Part shown: positions 34,080 through 46,700 of the stretch, one piece after another
Position numbering within the stretch: position 1 is the first letter of the stretch
How the letters are laid out: each line of letters opens with the position of its first letter
Source of the DNA: Heliopora coerulea
Lineage: Eukaryota > Cnidaria > Anthozoa > Scleralcyonacea > Helioporidae
NCBI GenBank assembly: GCA_030142905.1
Contig: JASJOG010000117.1
Coordinates: forward strand, 1 to 64,000
Reading direction: 5' to 3'
DNA length: 64,000 nucleotides
Notes under the pieces: generated by a model
Told to the model about the DNA's origin: nothing
Seen by the model: only the letters and a program-made list of their open reading frames with translations
Databases searched by the model: none
Position numbers and translations under genes: made by a program

Positions 34080-36159
34080 AACTAGAAATACGTGCACGCA
34101 ACAACCCCTCACCTACCCTTCCAATATATCTCTCGAGAATCCAAGGAACAATGATAATTTTTCAAAATTCTCAAAAAGACAAATCCTCCTGACTATAACT
34201 GGAAGAGGGCATGCAATAAAAAAAATCTACACAGAATTTGGCCGCAAATAAACAACAATTATTTTATATTTAAACTGCTTATAGTCATATTTACATTAAA
34301 AATTTCAATTCTGCTTTATTAAAACAAAAAGTTGGGCGAGAATAACGTTCAACGGCTTAACAAATTTTAAGATGTCCATCCTTACAATTAAATTATTAAA
34401 CAACGAATGATAGGATCAATACCCTGAATTATTTGAGGGTTTATGGTAATTTGTGTCATTTTCCAATTAGACTTATCACTCATTTTGCCTTAAAGAAAGA
34501 TTGTTTTATTAGATGACCAGACTTTCCGTCTTAAAACTGGAGCATTCTCATAGGTTATCAAACGGATACCGGCATTACGGACAGCTCATGATTGAATATT
34601 TTTCTGACGTTTTTTTGACTTAAAAAATTGATAAATTATACGTTACCTCAAAGTTGGTTACAAATGTCTTTAAGATCTGCTATGATAAGGATTTATGCTA
34701 AGTATTCATCCGGAAGTACAAGACTTTGGTGACGAAGATGAAACGAATTATGAAATCGACGAAGTAAACAAAGAAAACATGAACCAATTCTGCAGTTTTA
34801 TTGCTGACCAAAAATCGGAAAATACAAAACATAAAACAAAATACGACAAGCAAACCTTGTGCAAGTTTTGTCGAAAGAAGAACGAGAAGAGGGAAGTAAA
34901 AGACGTACTTTTTCTAAGGCAAAACATCAATAAAAATGAAAAATGGCGTATAAACCTGCAACTCTTGCGTATTTTCAACTAAGCATTAAGTGGCACCTCA
35001 ACACAAAGGGTTCAACGGTAAATTTACACACAGACGACTTTAAAGTTTCTTGAGAGGTTTTAAACTCCTGATGAAAGCATTACCGATCGAATATGGTAAA
35101 GGTCATCATGCACAAATCATTCTTGAAGTGAGAAAGACTGAAGCGGACAACTGTTTTCCCGAAGGATAATTTGGTGACCAAAAACAAGTAGCTTTGCAGC
35201 GAGTTGCCTGGTGGCTGTTTACCTTGTATTTTTGTTTCAAGCCAAAAATACATCCTAACGTCTTCAATGGGGTGACATTTCATAGCGAAAAAAAATCCTG
35301 ATTGAGGCAATGAAATCTTTGTGTGGAAAGCGGAGGAAGTATCCAAAGACTGTCATGGCCTGGACAACTCTTCTGGATGACGAGTGTTCTATCCCACTTC
35401 TCAAACAATTGACCATGAACGCTGTCCGCTTAAATACTGCAAAATGTTCAAAAATAATCGTCGTACAGAGATGAATGAACCAGAATCTTCATTCTACTTT
35501 ACCAATAAACACCAGCAAAATCCAGGCGGTAATATTTCGTACAAGAAGTCTACCTTAGGGAAGAATGAAGTCGGGAAGCTACTTTTCCAAGCTGCTCAAA
35601 ACAATTCCGTTCGCAGAACTTGTACTTCAAAGCTACTCGATTCAGACGTACCTGTGATTGTGCAGCTCAGGTAAGTGGTTACCACAACTTGAAAAGTCCC
35701 AAGATTTATACTAATCGACATCTATTCAACTTCAGCGAAGAATGTCGTTTTAATACACTTAGCCGCTTAGCAAATGTCCTGACAGCAAGCGAGTTCCCCT
35801 ACGTCTTTTGTTCATATAAATCAGAAAGAACCAAGACAAAACGTTGCTGCTAAAAGTGAACAGTTGGCAAATGCATATTCCAAGGAGCTAATTTTGAGAA
35901 CTGCTCAGTCAAATCATAAATTGTCTAGTTACTGAGGTGGCGAAACCAGCCGCAAGCACCAAGAAAGCCATTTCCTTTGCTGGTCTTAAATACTGGCTTC
36001 AGTGTTCAAATAAAGTACACAACTTGCGAAAGATCCATACAAGGGAAAAAATAACGAGACCAAATCGATTTGCTTCGATACGGTACCTAAGTATGGTTTG
36101 GTCAACAACATACCAGTCCCCGAGCTTGCACACGGCATTTTTGAGTGACAGGAACCCAT

Positions 36160-36201
<42 letters not shown>

Positions 36202-36318
36202 ACATACACAAAGCGAAAATTTTTCTCCCTAGTAATCACCACGCGTGTAACAGGACTCCACGCACGTCAAGATCAGTACCCTCGCACGGCGCTTCGCGCA
36301 GTGGGCGAGGGGACTAAA
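34080..36318 (+). pseudogene. Crypton-type tyrosine recombinase (DUF3504) pseudogene, copy 1
   Basis: A decayed copy of the recombinase domain also found in ZMYM/QRICH1-type proteins. Readable pieces in order: V-N-K-E-N-M-N-Q-F (34770); F-Q-L-S-I-K-W-H-L-N (34970); LQRVAWWLFTLYF (about 35,190), with the following F-G-F-R catalytic arginine position changed to F-K; CPLKYCKMFKNN (35414); KKSTLGKNEVGKLLFQAAQN (35548); R-R-T-C-T-S-K-L-L-D-S-D-V-P (35610). Stops and frameshifts separate the pieces. The 3' part shares GTCAACAACATACCAGTCCC and CACCACGCGTGTAA with the second copy at 51.1-51.3 kb. A (TA)n run is inserted at 36162-36198. Confidence 0.8.
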
Positions 36319-37264
36319 TTGTAGTTAATTGATGAATAAGTAAAAGGAACTAAAAATGAACATGCTTGCCGATGGAAGACAATCCATCTGGGAGAAAGAT
36401 CTCACATATGTAAAAAACTAACAGAGTGGCACAGAACAAACATTGGCTTTCATCGAAGGTATGAATTTATTAATTAGTAAGATGTTGCAACGTCGAAAAA
36501 GTGTGGATTTGAAAGAACAGAAAGAGAGAGTCCTTAGACCATCAAAAGAAACCGGATGTCGGATATTCAGACCGTTCAAAATATTAACTAGTGGGTGGAA
36601 AATTAAGGCGTTTTTCACCAGTAACGGACGTGATTCCCATGATCAGCCAACACAGATTGAACAAAAACTTTCCTCTATCAATTTTGATTTAGTCTATGAC
36701 AGAAATCCTTAAACTGATTTGAACAATAATAATTTTTTACTGTTAACTTGGGATGCCAGTTCTTAAGGATGATATCTATGGTAAATAGACATATCTTTCC
36801 AGAGCAAGTGAATGCAAAGCGAAACACATTTTTACAATTCTTTTTATTTAAAAATCGCTGCTGATATATTTACATGAATTTTCATGGACAAATAAATAAA
36901 AAAGTGTATGTAATCTGAACTGAAAGGGGTATCTAAAATGAAATAATCATAAGCTGATGACTTCACCAAGATGTCTTACTTCAATATCAGTGACGTCATC
37001 GATAACTTTGGATGCATAATGTACTGTCGAAATTCATTACATTAGGGTAATTAGGTTTAACTGCCTTTAACTGTCTCAAGCCTGGTGTAGAAGGTACACA
37101 TGCCAGCTCAAATATTTCGTATGGCCGATTAAAAATTTCTCTGGTAGCCCTTTAAGTGGCCATCATCCGGGAAGTCTCCACTTGAAGCATTCTCGTTAGG
37201 CAGATTAAAATATAATAAGTAGCAGGATTGCTACAGTACCACATAAAGGAATAACGAACGTAGT

Positions 37265-37345
37265 TTAAGTTGTCATTTTCCTGGAGGTCCCCACTTGACA
37301 TGTAAAATCGTCTAGTGTTAGACAGAGTAAAATTTAAGTAGCAGA
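37265..37345. repeat. TTAA mini-element fragment
   Basis: Core CCCCACTTGACATGTAAAAT, CGTCTAGTGTTAGACAGAGT and AAAATT. The ends are lost. It lies about 0.2 kb upstream of the TRPA start codon. Confidence 0.55.
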
Positions 37346-37571
37346 ATTGGGACATTGCCACGTAAAGAAATGTCGGTCACGTAAATCCTATCAACATATT
37401 CTAATTAATTCTATTCCTCAACATTCCAAGTCAGAGTATCAACTTTATATTTTAATTCTAAGAAATGAATTGCATTTTGTATAAAAAGCTTCAGTTTCCG
37501 TCCTTACTTCTACAGTTCCTGACTACGATCAATGACTGGACCCCAAAAACGATTTTGTCTTTCTGAAAACA

Positions 37572-37731
37572 ATGGAAATTAATGGTGAGGTAGAGAGCGT
37601 ATCAGGTGGAATCGAAAAACAGAACGTCCTTCAGGAAGCAGATATCAATCCAGAGAAGATATCGATCAAAATTTCAAATGTTATTCAAGATGATGACGTT
37701 GAGGGATTGAAGAAAATAATAGAAAGATACG
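37572..37731 (+). CDS. trpa: trpa exon 1
   Basis: ATG in good context (AACAATGG). Encodes an acidic N-terminus (MEINGEVESVSG...) ending in D-D-D-V-E-G-L-K-K-I-I-E-R-Y, which looks like the second helix of a capping repeat. The donor is GTATGAG. Phase out 1. Confidence 0.8.
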
Positions 37732-40700
37732 GTATGAGTACACTTACTAAGATGAAGTAAAAATGATAAAGCATCAAGCTCCTTCAAACATTAAGGCACA
37801 ATCAGGATGAATCAACGTAAAAATTACAAAAAAATTAAACACAGTCTACTAAACAGCAAAGCTTTGTAGAAATAAATTAATAATATGATGCAAGATAATT
37901 TACATTTCGAAACAAATGCATGAAGGGTAATGAGCCTGATTAACTCTTTCCCGGGAGATAAGCTTTCGTACTATTAAGACTTGACAATTTTATTCGTCAA
38001 GGGGATATCTCTCGCGGGGAAAGAGTTAAGGGAAAAGATAAAATACCAAAATTCGAGTTGTGAACTCAGGTTTGTTTGCCAAGAAACGCTCTTTTTAACT
38101 ATTGTATGGCAAATGGCTGAGCCGAGGGAGACAGTTAAAACTGGACGTGTATCGATTTATCCGTAGATACTACACTGAGTTTTCTGCCATTTTATTCTTT
38201 TTCATTGTATTTGGTACGAAAGTTGTCTTCTGTAAATAGAACACTACCAGATTTTTCTTAAAAATCTTACAGGCGTCTCTAGAAGCCATTATAACGCTGG
38301 TAGCCCAAGACACACACAACAAACGAGTTCCTCCCGGCCAATGAATCATGGGTAATCGGATCAAGCTTCAAAAGATAAAACATGACCCATGGCGGTTACC
38401 GGTCAACTTTACTTCTGGTTGTCCTGATTATCCATGATTTCCTGCTAGGGTAATCATCCATACTCCCAGGAAGTATAGTGAGGAGAGGACGCATGGAAAG
38501 TGCCATTCAAGAGTAAACAAACCGAATCTGGCTTGCGTCTAACCTTACTCCGGCTTGGCTATATTTTCGCGGTAGTGTTGTAATGTAGGCCCTGAAAAAA
38601 GGAAGAAAGTATAACATGGAGCGTGGAATATGTTTGCCTCTATTTTACTGTTGTGTTTCTCCCAGTAGGTATCTCTCAATTTGAAATTATGTGGAACGAA
38701 TTTGGAAGAGAAAAGATTGTCGAAAGGAAAAATTTAGGGTTTGAAAAGCGGTGAAACAGTGCTACCACACGCTTCTATTGATATTGTGACCGCTGATTGA
38801 AAAGGTGATAGGACATTTGACTTAAATATGGCTAAATTTAGTAAAAGTAGGAAATATCAAAATTTAATGTTATTTGCGATTGTGCCATAGAGCAATAACT
38901 GTCCATTGTTCCACTACACAATGGCACAATGACCAGTCCGAGCAAGTGAGATCTGTTACTCCGTTCAAAATTTTGAAGGTTGCGCCACCCGATTTTTGAA
39001 ACGCAGGTTTAAATAAGGCAAATTAACAAAATTTAATCAAACATTAAAATTTGCCTATTATTTCTTTTTTGCTTACTTTTCTTGCGGACTAACTCTTAAT
39101 GTTATCCAAATGTGCTTTACTGCATTGAATGAGTTTTACAGGAGTAGCTTGGCTTAGTTTGAACAATATTGTGTTCTACTTCTAGTTAATTTTGTTTAAA
39201 ATTTATTTTAGCCAGAAAATATGGGCAACAAAATAAACTTTGTTAAGATCTATGTTCTTTAAATTTAGATGAAAGTTGTCGTAATTCTCTTCTTAAAGTG
39301 GCAATTCCTGTAGTTATTTTCGATGACGATGGCAAGTTAAAGTGTATGGAATATCTTCTTCAAGTTTATGATGAAATGGATGATCGCTCCCGAGACTTGG
39401 AAGACTGGCTCACCTCAATCGTGGAGATTGTTAAAGAATTCATGGATTTAACATATCTTCACCATATTGCTACTAGTTACTCGTCACAAAAATTAATGAA
39501 TATTCTTCAAAAACATAAAAACCTAATTGAACCAGTACTCAATCAGAAAGACCAAGTGGGTACAACGCCACTGCATGTTGCCGTCAAATGGCACAATGTG
39601 GATATCGCGAAGTGCTTGATTCAATGTGAAGCTGATGTTCTTTCGAGAAACGATCGTGGAGAAACGCCTGTATACCTTGCCGCCCTAAACGGTCAAGTTG
39701 AAATATTGGAAGAAATTTTGCAAAAATGTAAGTTTTCCTTTGATTCAAGGGGGTCATATATCAGAATATATATGTGGAAAATTGCCCTTGAACAAATATT
39801 TTCACACGACTTTCCGTATTTCCTACTATTTGAGAATTTGTCTACGAATTTAAGAAACAACCAGACAAGTATCCCAAAAACAAAATAAAGTATTGAGTGG
39901 TTGAGAATAAACAAATAGCTTCACAAATTATAATAAAAATAAGAAACGAGAGCTACGTGGTGATGAGAAAGAGGTATAGAACATTTATAAGAATGACGAC
40001 AAAAATTAATGATCGTGGCTATTGATTTTCCGGGCGGAAAACGTAGACGTAATATAAAAATGAGAGCCCAGCTCATGATTTTTATGTGGAGAGGCATAAT
40101 GACAGAAATAGAACACAAAGTATTTAAAACAACTTTACTAACGTTTCGTTGCGGACGTGCAACATCTTCAGAGTGACTAATTACAAATGTGACTAAAACC
40201 TATATATCCATTTACACGTGATGATAAGTTACATGAGAGCTAAACAATGGGATAAAAGTGACAAGATGTAGGGTGACAAGATGTAGGGTGACAGGAAATG
40301 GAAATGAAATGAAATGAAGTGAAAAGAGGACCGCGTAGAACTAATATAAAGAAAGGGGTATGGATGAGATGTTTCCGTTGAGAGAGGGTCTAAACGCCCA
40401 CACGAAACTCAAACACACCTGACAAAACTGTTCTCTCCCTTTCAGAGGCTCACACTCTTTACAAATCCGAACTTAAATTGCTAAACTATGTTCCTCTGCT
40501 TTTCCATACGTTACCGTGCGTTTCATTTTCCAGTCAGGCAGACGACTGTCAGGTTTCTTTTCTTTCAAAGACCGAATTCCCAAGCTGATGAGGTCGCGTA
40601 TTATTTATAAATACTCGTGTCAATGCTGCAGAGCGTTGTATTTCGGCCAAACTCGCCGGCATTTTCATACGCGAATCTCAGAGCATATGGGGGTTTCGTC

Positions 40701-43700
40701 TCTGACGGGAAGGAAGCTTGCAACGAATTCCCTTTCAAGCGTTCTTGCCCACGCACATCAATCTTGTCACCACATCTCTCCTGATGATTTCACTATCATC
40801 TCTTCCTGCCGTTCAAACTCCAACTTTGAGCTCCTCCTACGAGAGAGCTTACGTATATCGAAATTTAGACCCTCTCTCAATGAAAATATCTCATCCATAC
40901 CCCTTTCTTTATTTTAGTTCTACGCGGTCCTCTTTTCACTTCATTCCATTTCATCTTCATTTCCTGTCACCCTACATCTTGTCACCCTACATCTTGTCAC
41001 CCTACATCTTGTCACTTTTATCCCATTGTTTAGCTCTCATGTAACTTATCATCACGTATAAATAGATATATAGGTTTTAGTCACATTTGTAATTAGTCAC
41101 TCTGAAGATGTTGCACGTCCGCAACGAAACGTTAGTAAAGTTGTTTTAAATACTTTGTGTTCTATTTCTGTCATTATGCCTCTCCACATAAAAATCATGA
41201 GCTGGGCTCTCATTTTTATATTACGTCTAAAAATTAATGATATTGGCTACATTTGGGGTAAAAAAGGAAAATAAGAAAAAATTTAAAACTAAATTGAAAA
41301 TGCCATTGGTTTACAGTAATTGTCATAAGAGTGAAGTGTTAAAAAAGGTAATAGAAACCAAAACCATTCGAAAAATAAGGCAAGTAGTTTGATATGAAAA
41401 GGTGAATAAGAACTGGTAAGGGCAAGGATTGGATGAGAAAGACAATATGAAAATAGGTAGAAAAGAAACAAAGAACTATACAAGAACGAGGTAAAGGAAA
41501 ATTTTAAATACCACCATTAAACAATGAAACTGAAATTATTACAAACACAAAAATGAGTGTTCTATTGGAAAAATAGTGAAACAAAGAAGAAATAATGTGG
41601 GAAGATGACAACTGGCAATAAGAGATAAACTAAGAAGTAAACAAAGCAAAATTGCCCTAAACAAAACCAAAAAGTTTTTGTAATGTCAAAAATTAAAATT
41701 AGGATTTCAGTTTGAACAGGCTGTTCATATAGAATAAGTTAGTATAGCAAAGTAAAATAAATTAAGGTATCCTAAAACAAATTAAAACAAACCAAAACAA
41801 AGTGAAGTAAAATAAAACAAAGCAAAGAGAAGTGAAGCAAAGTGAAGTAAAGTAAAGCAAACTGAAGTTAAGTGAATTTAAGTGAAGTAATGTGAGGTAA
41901 AGTGAAGTAAAATAAAGTAAAGTAAATTAAAATGAAGTAGCGTGAAGTAAAGTGAATTAAAGTGAAGTAAAGTGAAGTAAAGTAAAGTAAAGTAAAGTAA
42001 AGTAAACTAAAGTGAAGAAAAGTGAAGTAAAGTGAACTAAAGTGAAGTAGTATCTTTACTAATACCAGATAATCCTAACAGCAGGCTAGTGAAAGTTGTG
42101 AATCGTCTGACGTTAGTCAGAGTAAAATATTTGAATTATTGTCCAGACTGGCAAGAATTACACTATATGCAAAAGTTTGTCAATCTTAAATCCACAGAAA
42201 TTAATTTTTTCCTCAGGTCCGGAAGGGGATCGAGCCCATAACCTTGTGTTGGGAGTTGAGAAAGTTAGGGACTCGATTCCCTTACAAGGCTCAATAGTCA
42301 ATAGCATCTTCTATCCAGTAATAACCTTTGAACTACCTTGAAGAATGTTCGCACATTGTCTATCAGAGGTTCTCGATAACTATAAACAGTTCTTTTCCAA
42401 GCCAGTGCAAAAGGTGTTATATTACGATTCTAGTTATTCAAAATAATAAAATATGATTATAATAATTTTTTATTGAGATTCACGCCAACATTTACCCAAG
42501 ACGAAAATTTTTAAAGATCCCGACGCTTATGGCAAAGGACATACTATCCTCTACCCAGCACTTCAGGGTGGAAACGCTGAAATATACGATTATTTAATGA
42601 AGGAAGAAGACGCCGCAGAAATGTTTAGAATAGAAGTCGAACATCGAGATTTCTGGAAAATTGTTCATTGCTTGTGCAGAAAAGGAATGAATCAAGTGCT
42701 GCAGACCCTCATCAAAAGGGACGATAATCTGTTTGCTCAAGTAGGCAAGGATGGTGATACACCCCTAATGTGGTAAGATGAATATTAAATGAAGATTCCA
42801 ATTGATTACCCGAAATAATTGCTGTTCTTGTATCAAGAAGTAATGAGCGTCTTCCTGAAATTTGCATTCATTTACATAGTACTAAAATGACTGGTTTTAG
42901 ATTCAGCAATCTTGCATTGCATTGTTACGGCTGAAGAACACTAAACAGTAAACACAGTATACAAACAGCAGCCTAAGCTCGGAATTGGTAAAAGTTCGTA
43001 GCCCTATTAACGGTACTGCTTTACTAAGCTCTTTCATGATTGCAGCCAATTTAAATGGCTCTTTATAGGCATAAAAGTGAATCTTTCTCGAGTTTTTTAT
43101 AAGCAATGGAAACCAAAACGAAGTACTTACTATAAGCTGTGGTAATTAACAGTACGTGGTAATTGAAAGAACATCACGCGGCCCAAACCCTAATCTTGAA
43201 CGTAAATCTAACCCTAACCTTAATCCAAACCCGATCCTAAACCTAACTTTCAAAGACACTCGACCAGTCAGCGTCTAGAAATACAGATCTCTATTTTCTG
43301 TAGTGTGTTGATCGGTCAAAGTGGCGTGGACTATGAAGAGCAGGGAAAATACGGGATTAACCCTTTCACGTATAACGTTGTCGTAGAAAAACAAATTACA
43401 ACAATGGAGTTAACGAAGCAACAAAGTTAAAAACAAAAGAGAATAAAGAACAAAAGAATAAGAAATCGTGTATGAAAGTGTTAAAGAAAAAAGACTTTAA
43501 TAAGTATTCCCTATTTAGGGAATACTAATAAGGCCAATTGTTTGCCTTTGTTTAAAACCTTATTAGTACTCCCTAATTAGGGAATACTAATGCCTAACTT
43601 AAGGAATACTAATCAGATTGCAGACTTTTAAACTCTGACTTTTAAACATTATACGTTTATGAAGTTAAATTATATATTTTAAAGCTCAAACATGACAAAC

Positions 43701-46700
43701 GAAACTTTTAAACAATCACTTATTACCTCAATTTCAAGTCAGTAATCCCAGTCAATCTCTCACAATGTGTGCCAAATTGGTGAGATGAACTCTTAAATCG
43801 TTACTCAAAATGAAATCTCTAGCGAGTGTTCTCGTGCTCAGCTACAAGTCTGGTAATCACAGTTGGCGGGATATAGTGTATAATATCTGTTTTAACGCCT
43901 TCCAGTATAAATCTTGTAAACCAGCATTTAACTTCCCTCGCACTAATACTCTTCAAATCAACAAGAACAGATGGATATTCTTCGCCAAGCGTAAAAATTT
44001 GAGTATTCCAGTATCGTGCCCAAGCTTGAAATAATTTCACTGTTAATTAAGTGTTTTCACGAGCTTCATTTTTGGGATTTTTTTCCTTTTCTCTTTGCCC
44101 TGTTTCTTCGACTTGTACTGCGGTCCGAAACCGGATCTTTTTGTTTTGTCTCTTCCTCCTCATTTCTACCAATGTAATCCGATAAATCAATTAACTCGCT
44201 TCTAAGCAAGTCTTGCGTGGTTCTACTCATAAACACTGTCAAAAGCTTCTCAAAAATCTAACCATACACTTGCGATAAGTATAAAATAAAACATATTCCG
44301 AAAAATAGAGACATCTTGGAAAACTCAAGATATGTGTCAAAACAAGACGAGTATATGAGACGTTTATATATATATATATAAGACGTTATATACAAGACGT
44401 TTAGGCTTCAGGATGCTGATTTGCCAAAGATCTGGGTTCGTCTACCATACCTTAGTAAACGCGGCGATAGTTTAGTTAAATCTTGCGTTTCTAAAATCCG
44501 GCGTTATTTACAGAATCCTGTTAAATTCATTATTGTTTATGACACTAAAAAAGTTTCTTATTTCTGTCCCAACAAGGACAAAGTTCCGGAGTTGTCCGGT
44601 AGTAATGTCGTTTATGAAATTACTTGTCCAGGATGCATGAAAACTTATGTCGGCAAAACCGATAGATGCGTTTATAAACGTCTGACAGAACACTCTACTC
44701 AACTTAACACCAGTGCAGTGGCACAACACCTCACTAAATGTAAACACGCACAGTTTCTTGCCAACTTACAGGGTCAATACGATCGACTTAATAACCTCCC
44801 CTTCTTTTCAAACTCATCTAACTCTATCAAAAATTTAATTTTTAATAACTATAAAATTCTTTACTGGAGTAAATCTACTAACACCAATAAACTCTTGTTA
44901 ATTGAAGAAGCTCTTCATACTAAATTTAATAAGCCTGAAATCAACACCGGACTGAAAGCTTCAAAAGAACTCACACTTTTCAACTAGGCGGCCTCGCACT
45001 TTTATATATAAATCCGACCTCCTAGTTTAACGTCTTTCTCACTCCGACTCTTTTCTTTCCTTTTCTTTTTCTTTCTTTCGTTTTTCAACTTAATGGGTGA
45101 CGATTATTCTATCAGTTTTTCGACCTTATGGCATCTGATATTCACCTGTCTCAGTTAGTCATCTTACGTCATCTTACACATCAGTATTGTCGGGTCGGTT
45201 GTTGTTAATGACTTTTGCCTTGTAAATAATAGCTTCCTATTGAGATAATTAATTAGCAGTGTGTTCTGTCGTGTTAATATCTCAAGTATAGAATTCCTAA
45301 TTTCCGTTAGACTTTGGCTTAAGTAAAGACCTGTCTTACTTAAAATAATAACCTCCCCGTAGGTTATTATTTTTGGAATAATAACCTACTCGGAGGTTAT
45401 TATTTAAAAAGAATAAGACCCGGCTAATCTTGGATATTATCTTCACCCTAGTTTCTCAGCTCAAGCAACTTTTTGAGAATTCCGACACACACTAAAATAA
45501 TTAACCCTTAAAGACATAACTAATGTCATTCAGTATGAACACCGCCAGATCAACAAGTTTAATTCTCAGACAATGTCCGAATTTAATAAAAGCACTTGAT
45601 ATTTCATTACTTAAAAATCCTCCATTACTTGCCATTCGTGTTTCTATGCACATGGACGTAATATAAAGATGAGAGTCCAGCTCATGATTTTTATATGGAG
45701 AGCCATAATGACAGAAATAAAACACAAAGTATTTAATTACTTTAATTAGTTTAATTAAAGTTTTAACTGAATTTTTTAATAAAATTATTTAATTAAATTT
45801 AATAACTTAAATTAAATTACTTTAATTACTTTAATTAATTTAGTTTATTCTCTCATCTTTATATTACTTCTACATTTTCCGCCCGGAAAATCAATCGCCA
45901 CAATTTCTATGCACATATTTGCCATGGACATGAGATACAAAGCTTGTGCCTTCAATTTGTCTTTGTCCCTCTCTATGGAAAATAATGGTAAGCAATCTTC
46001 ATTCGACTTCCCAAGTCATGATTTTCTTCGATTTTCACCAATGGCTCTTCACCTTCGGTTGAACGGACGAATATTCGTTTCAAAATACATTTTTGAACAT
46101 TTTCATATTCTCCTTTCGCAGAGCACGTTAGCCAAATAAAGTTGAAGAACATTACTATTCATAAATGTAGAACACCATTTTCATCAGCTTACGTGTATAC
46201 ACCCAAAGTACTAAAACTATAAAACATGAACTCCCTGTTGAAAAAAAAGTTAGAACAATACCTCAATTTTTAATGCTACAAAATTTTATATCACCAACAA
46301 TTTAAATTATAAGTATATATTTAGAACTTCTGGAAAATAAAAGAATATGGTCTGATGGGCATATAAACAAATTAAAAGCCATGGGATGTTTTTATTCAAA
46401 CTTAAATACCTTGCGTTTCGCTATCGGTCTTTACGTGAAAGTTCATCACGAGTTTGAGTGTTTCATCAGGGGTTCCAAACACGAGGAAATAATGACAACC
46501 GAGGGCGAAGTCCTGAGGCTTTTGTTGTTTCCGAGTGTTTGGAGTCTTCTGATGAAACAGGATAAACGAATGTTTCAACTAGCTTCTAAAACGAGTCTTC
46601 GCAATGATTTATGGCATGTTTGTTTCACCGATTTGTCTATGTAAATTAAGAAATGTGATCCAGATTACTAATGATTTTCCAACAGGTTTTCATAGGGTAT

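Noticed and set aside
40718..41044. 108-codon ORF overlapping the GIY-YIG frame
   Set aside because: It is a shadow of the Penelope-like ORF and runs into a short tandem repeat.
43186..43256. Real interstitial telomere repeat
   Set aside because: Units are irregular and only about three match CCCTAA. It is kept as a low-confidence repeat only.
44508..44747. Minus-strand ORF in trpa intron 3
   Set aside because: It is an antisense shadow of the GIY-YIG ORF.
46546..46575. Hammerhead core CTGATGAAACAG...
   Set aside because: CTGATGA is present, but no GAAA follows at stem II distance, and the segment is explained by the local inverted repeat.
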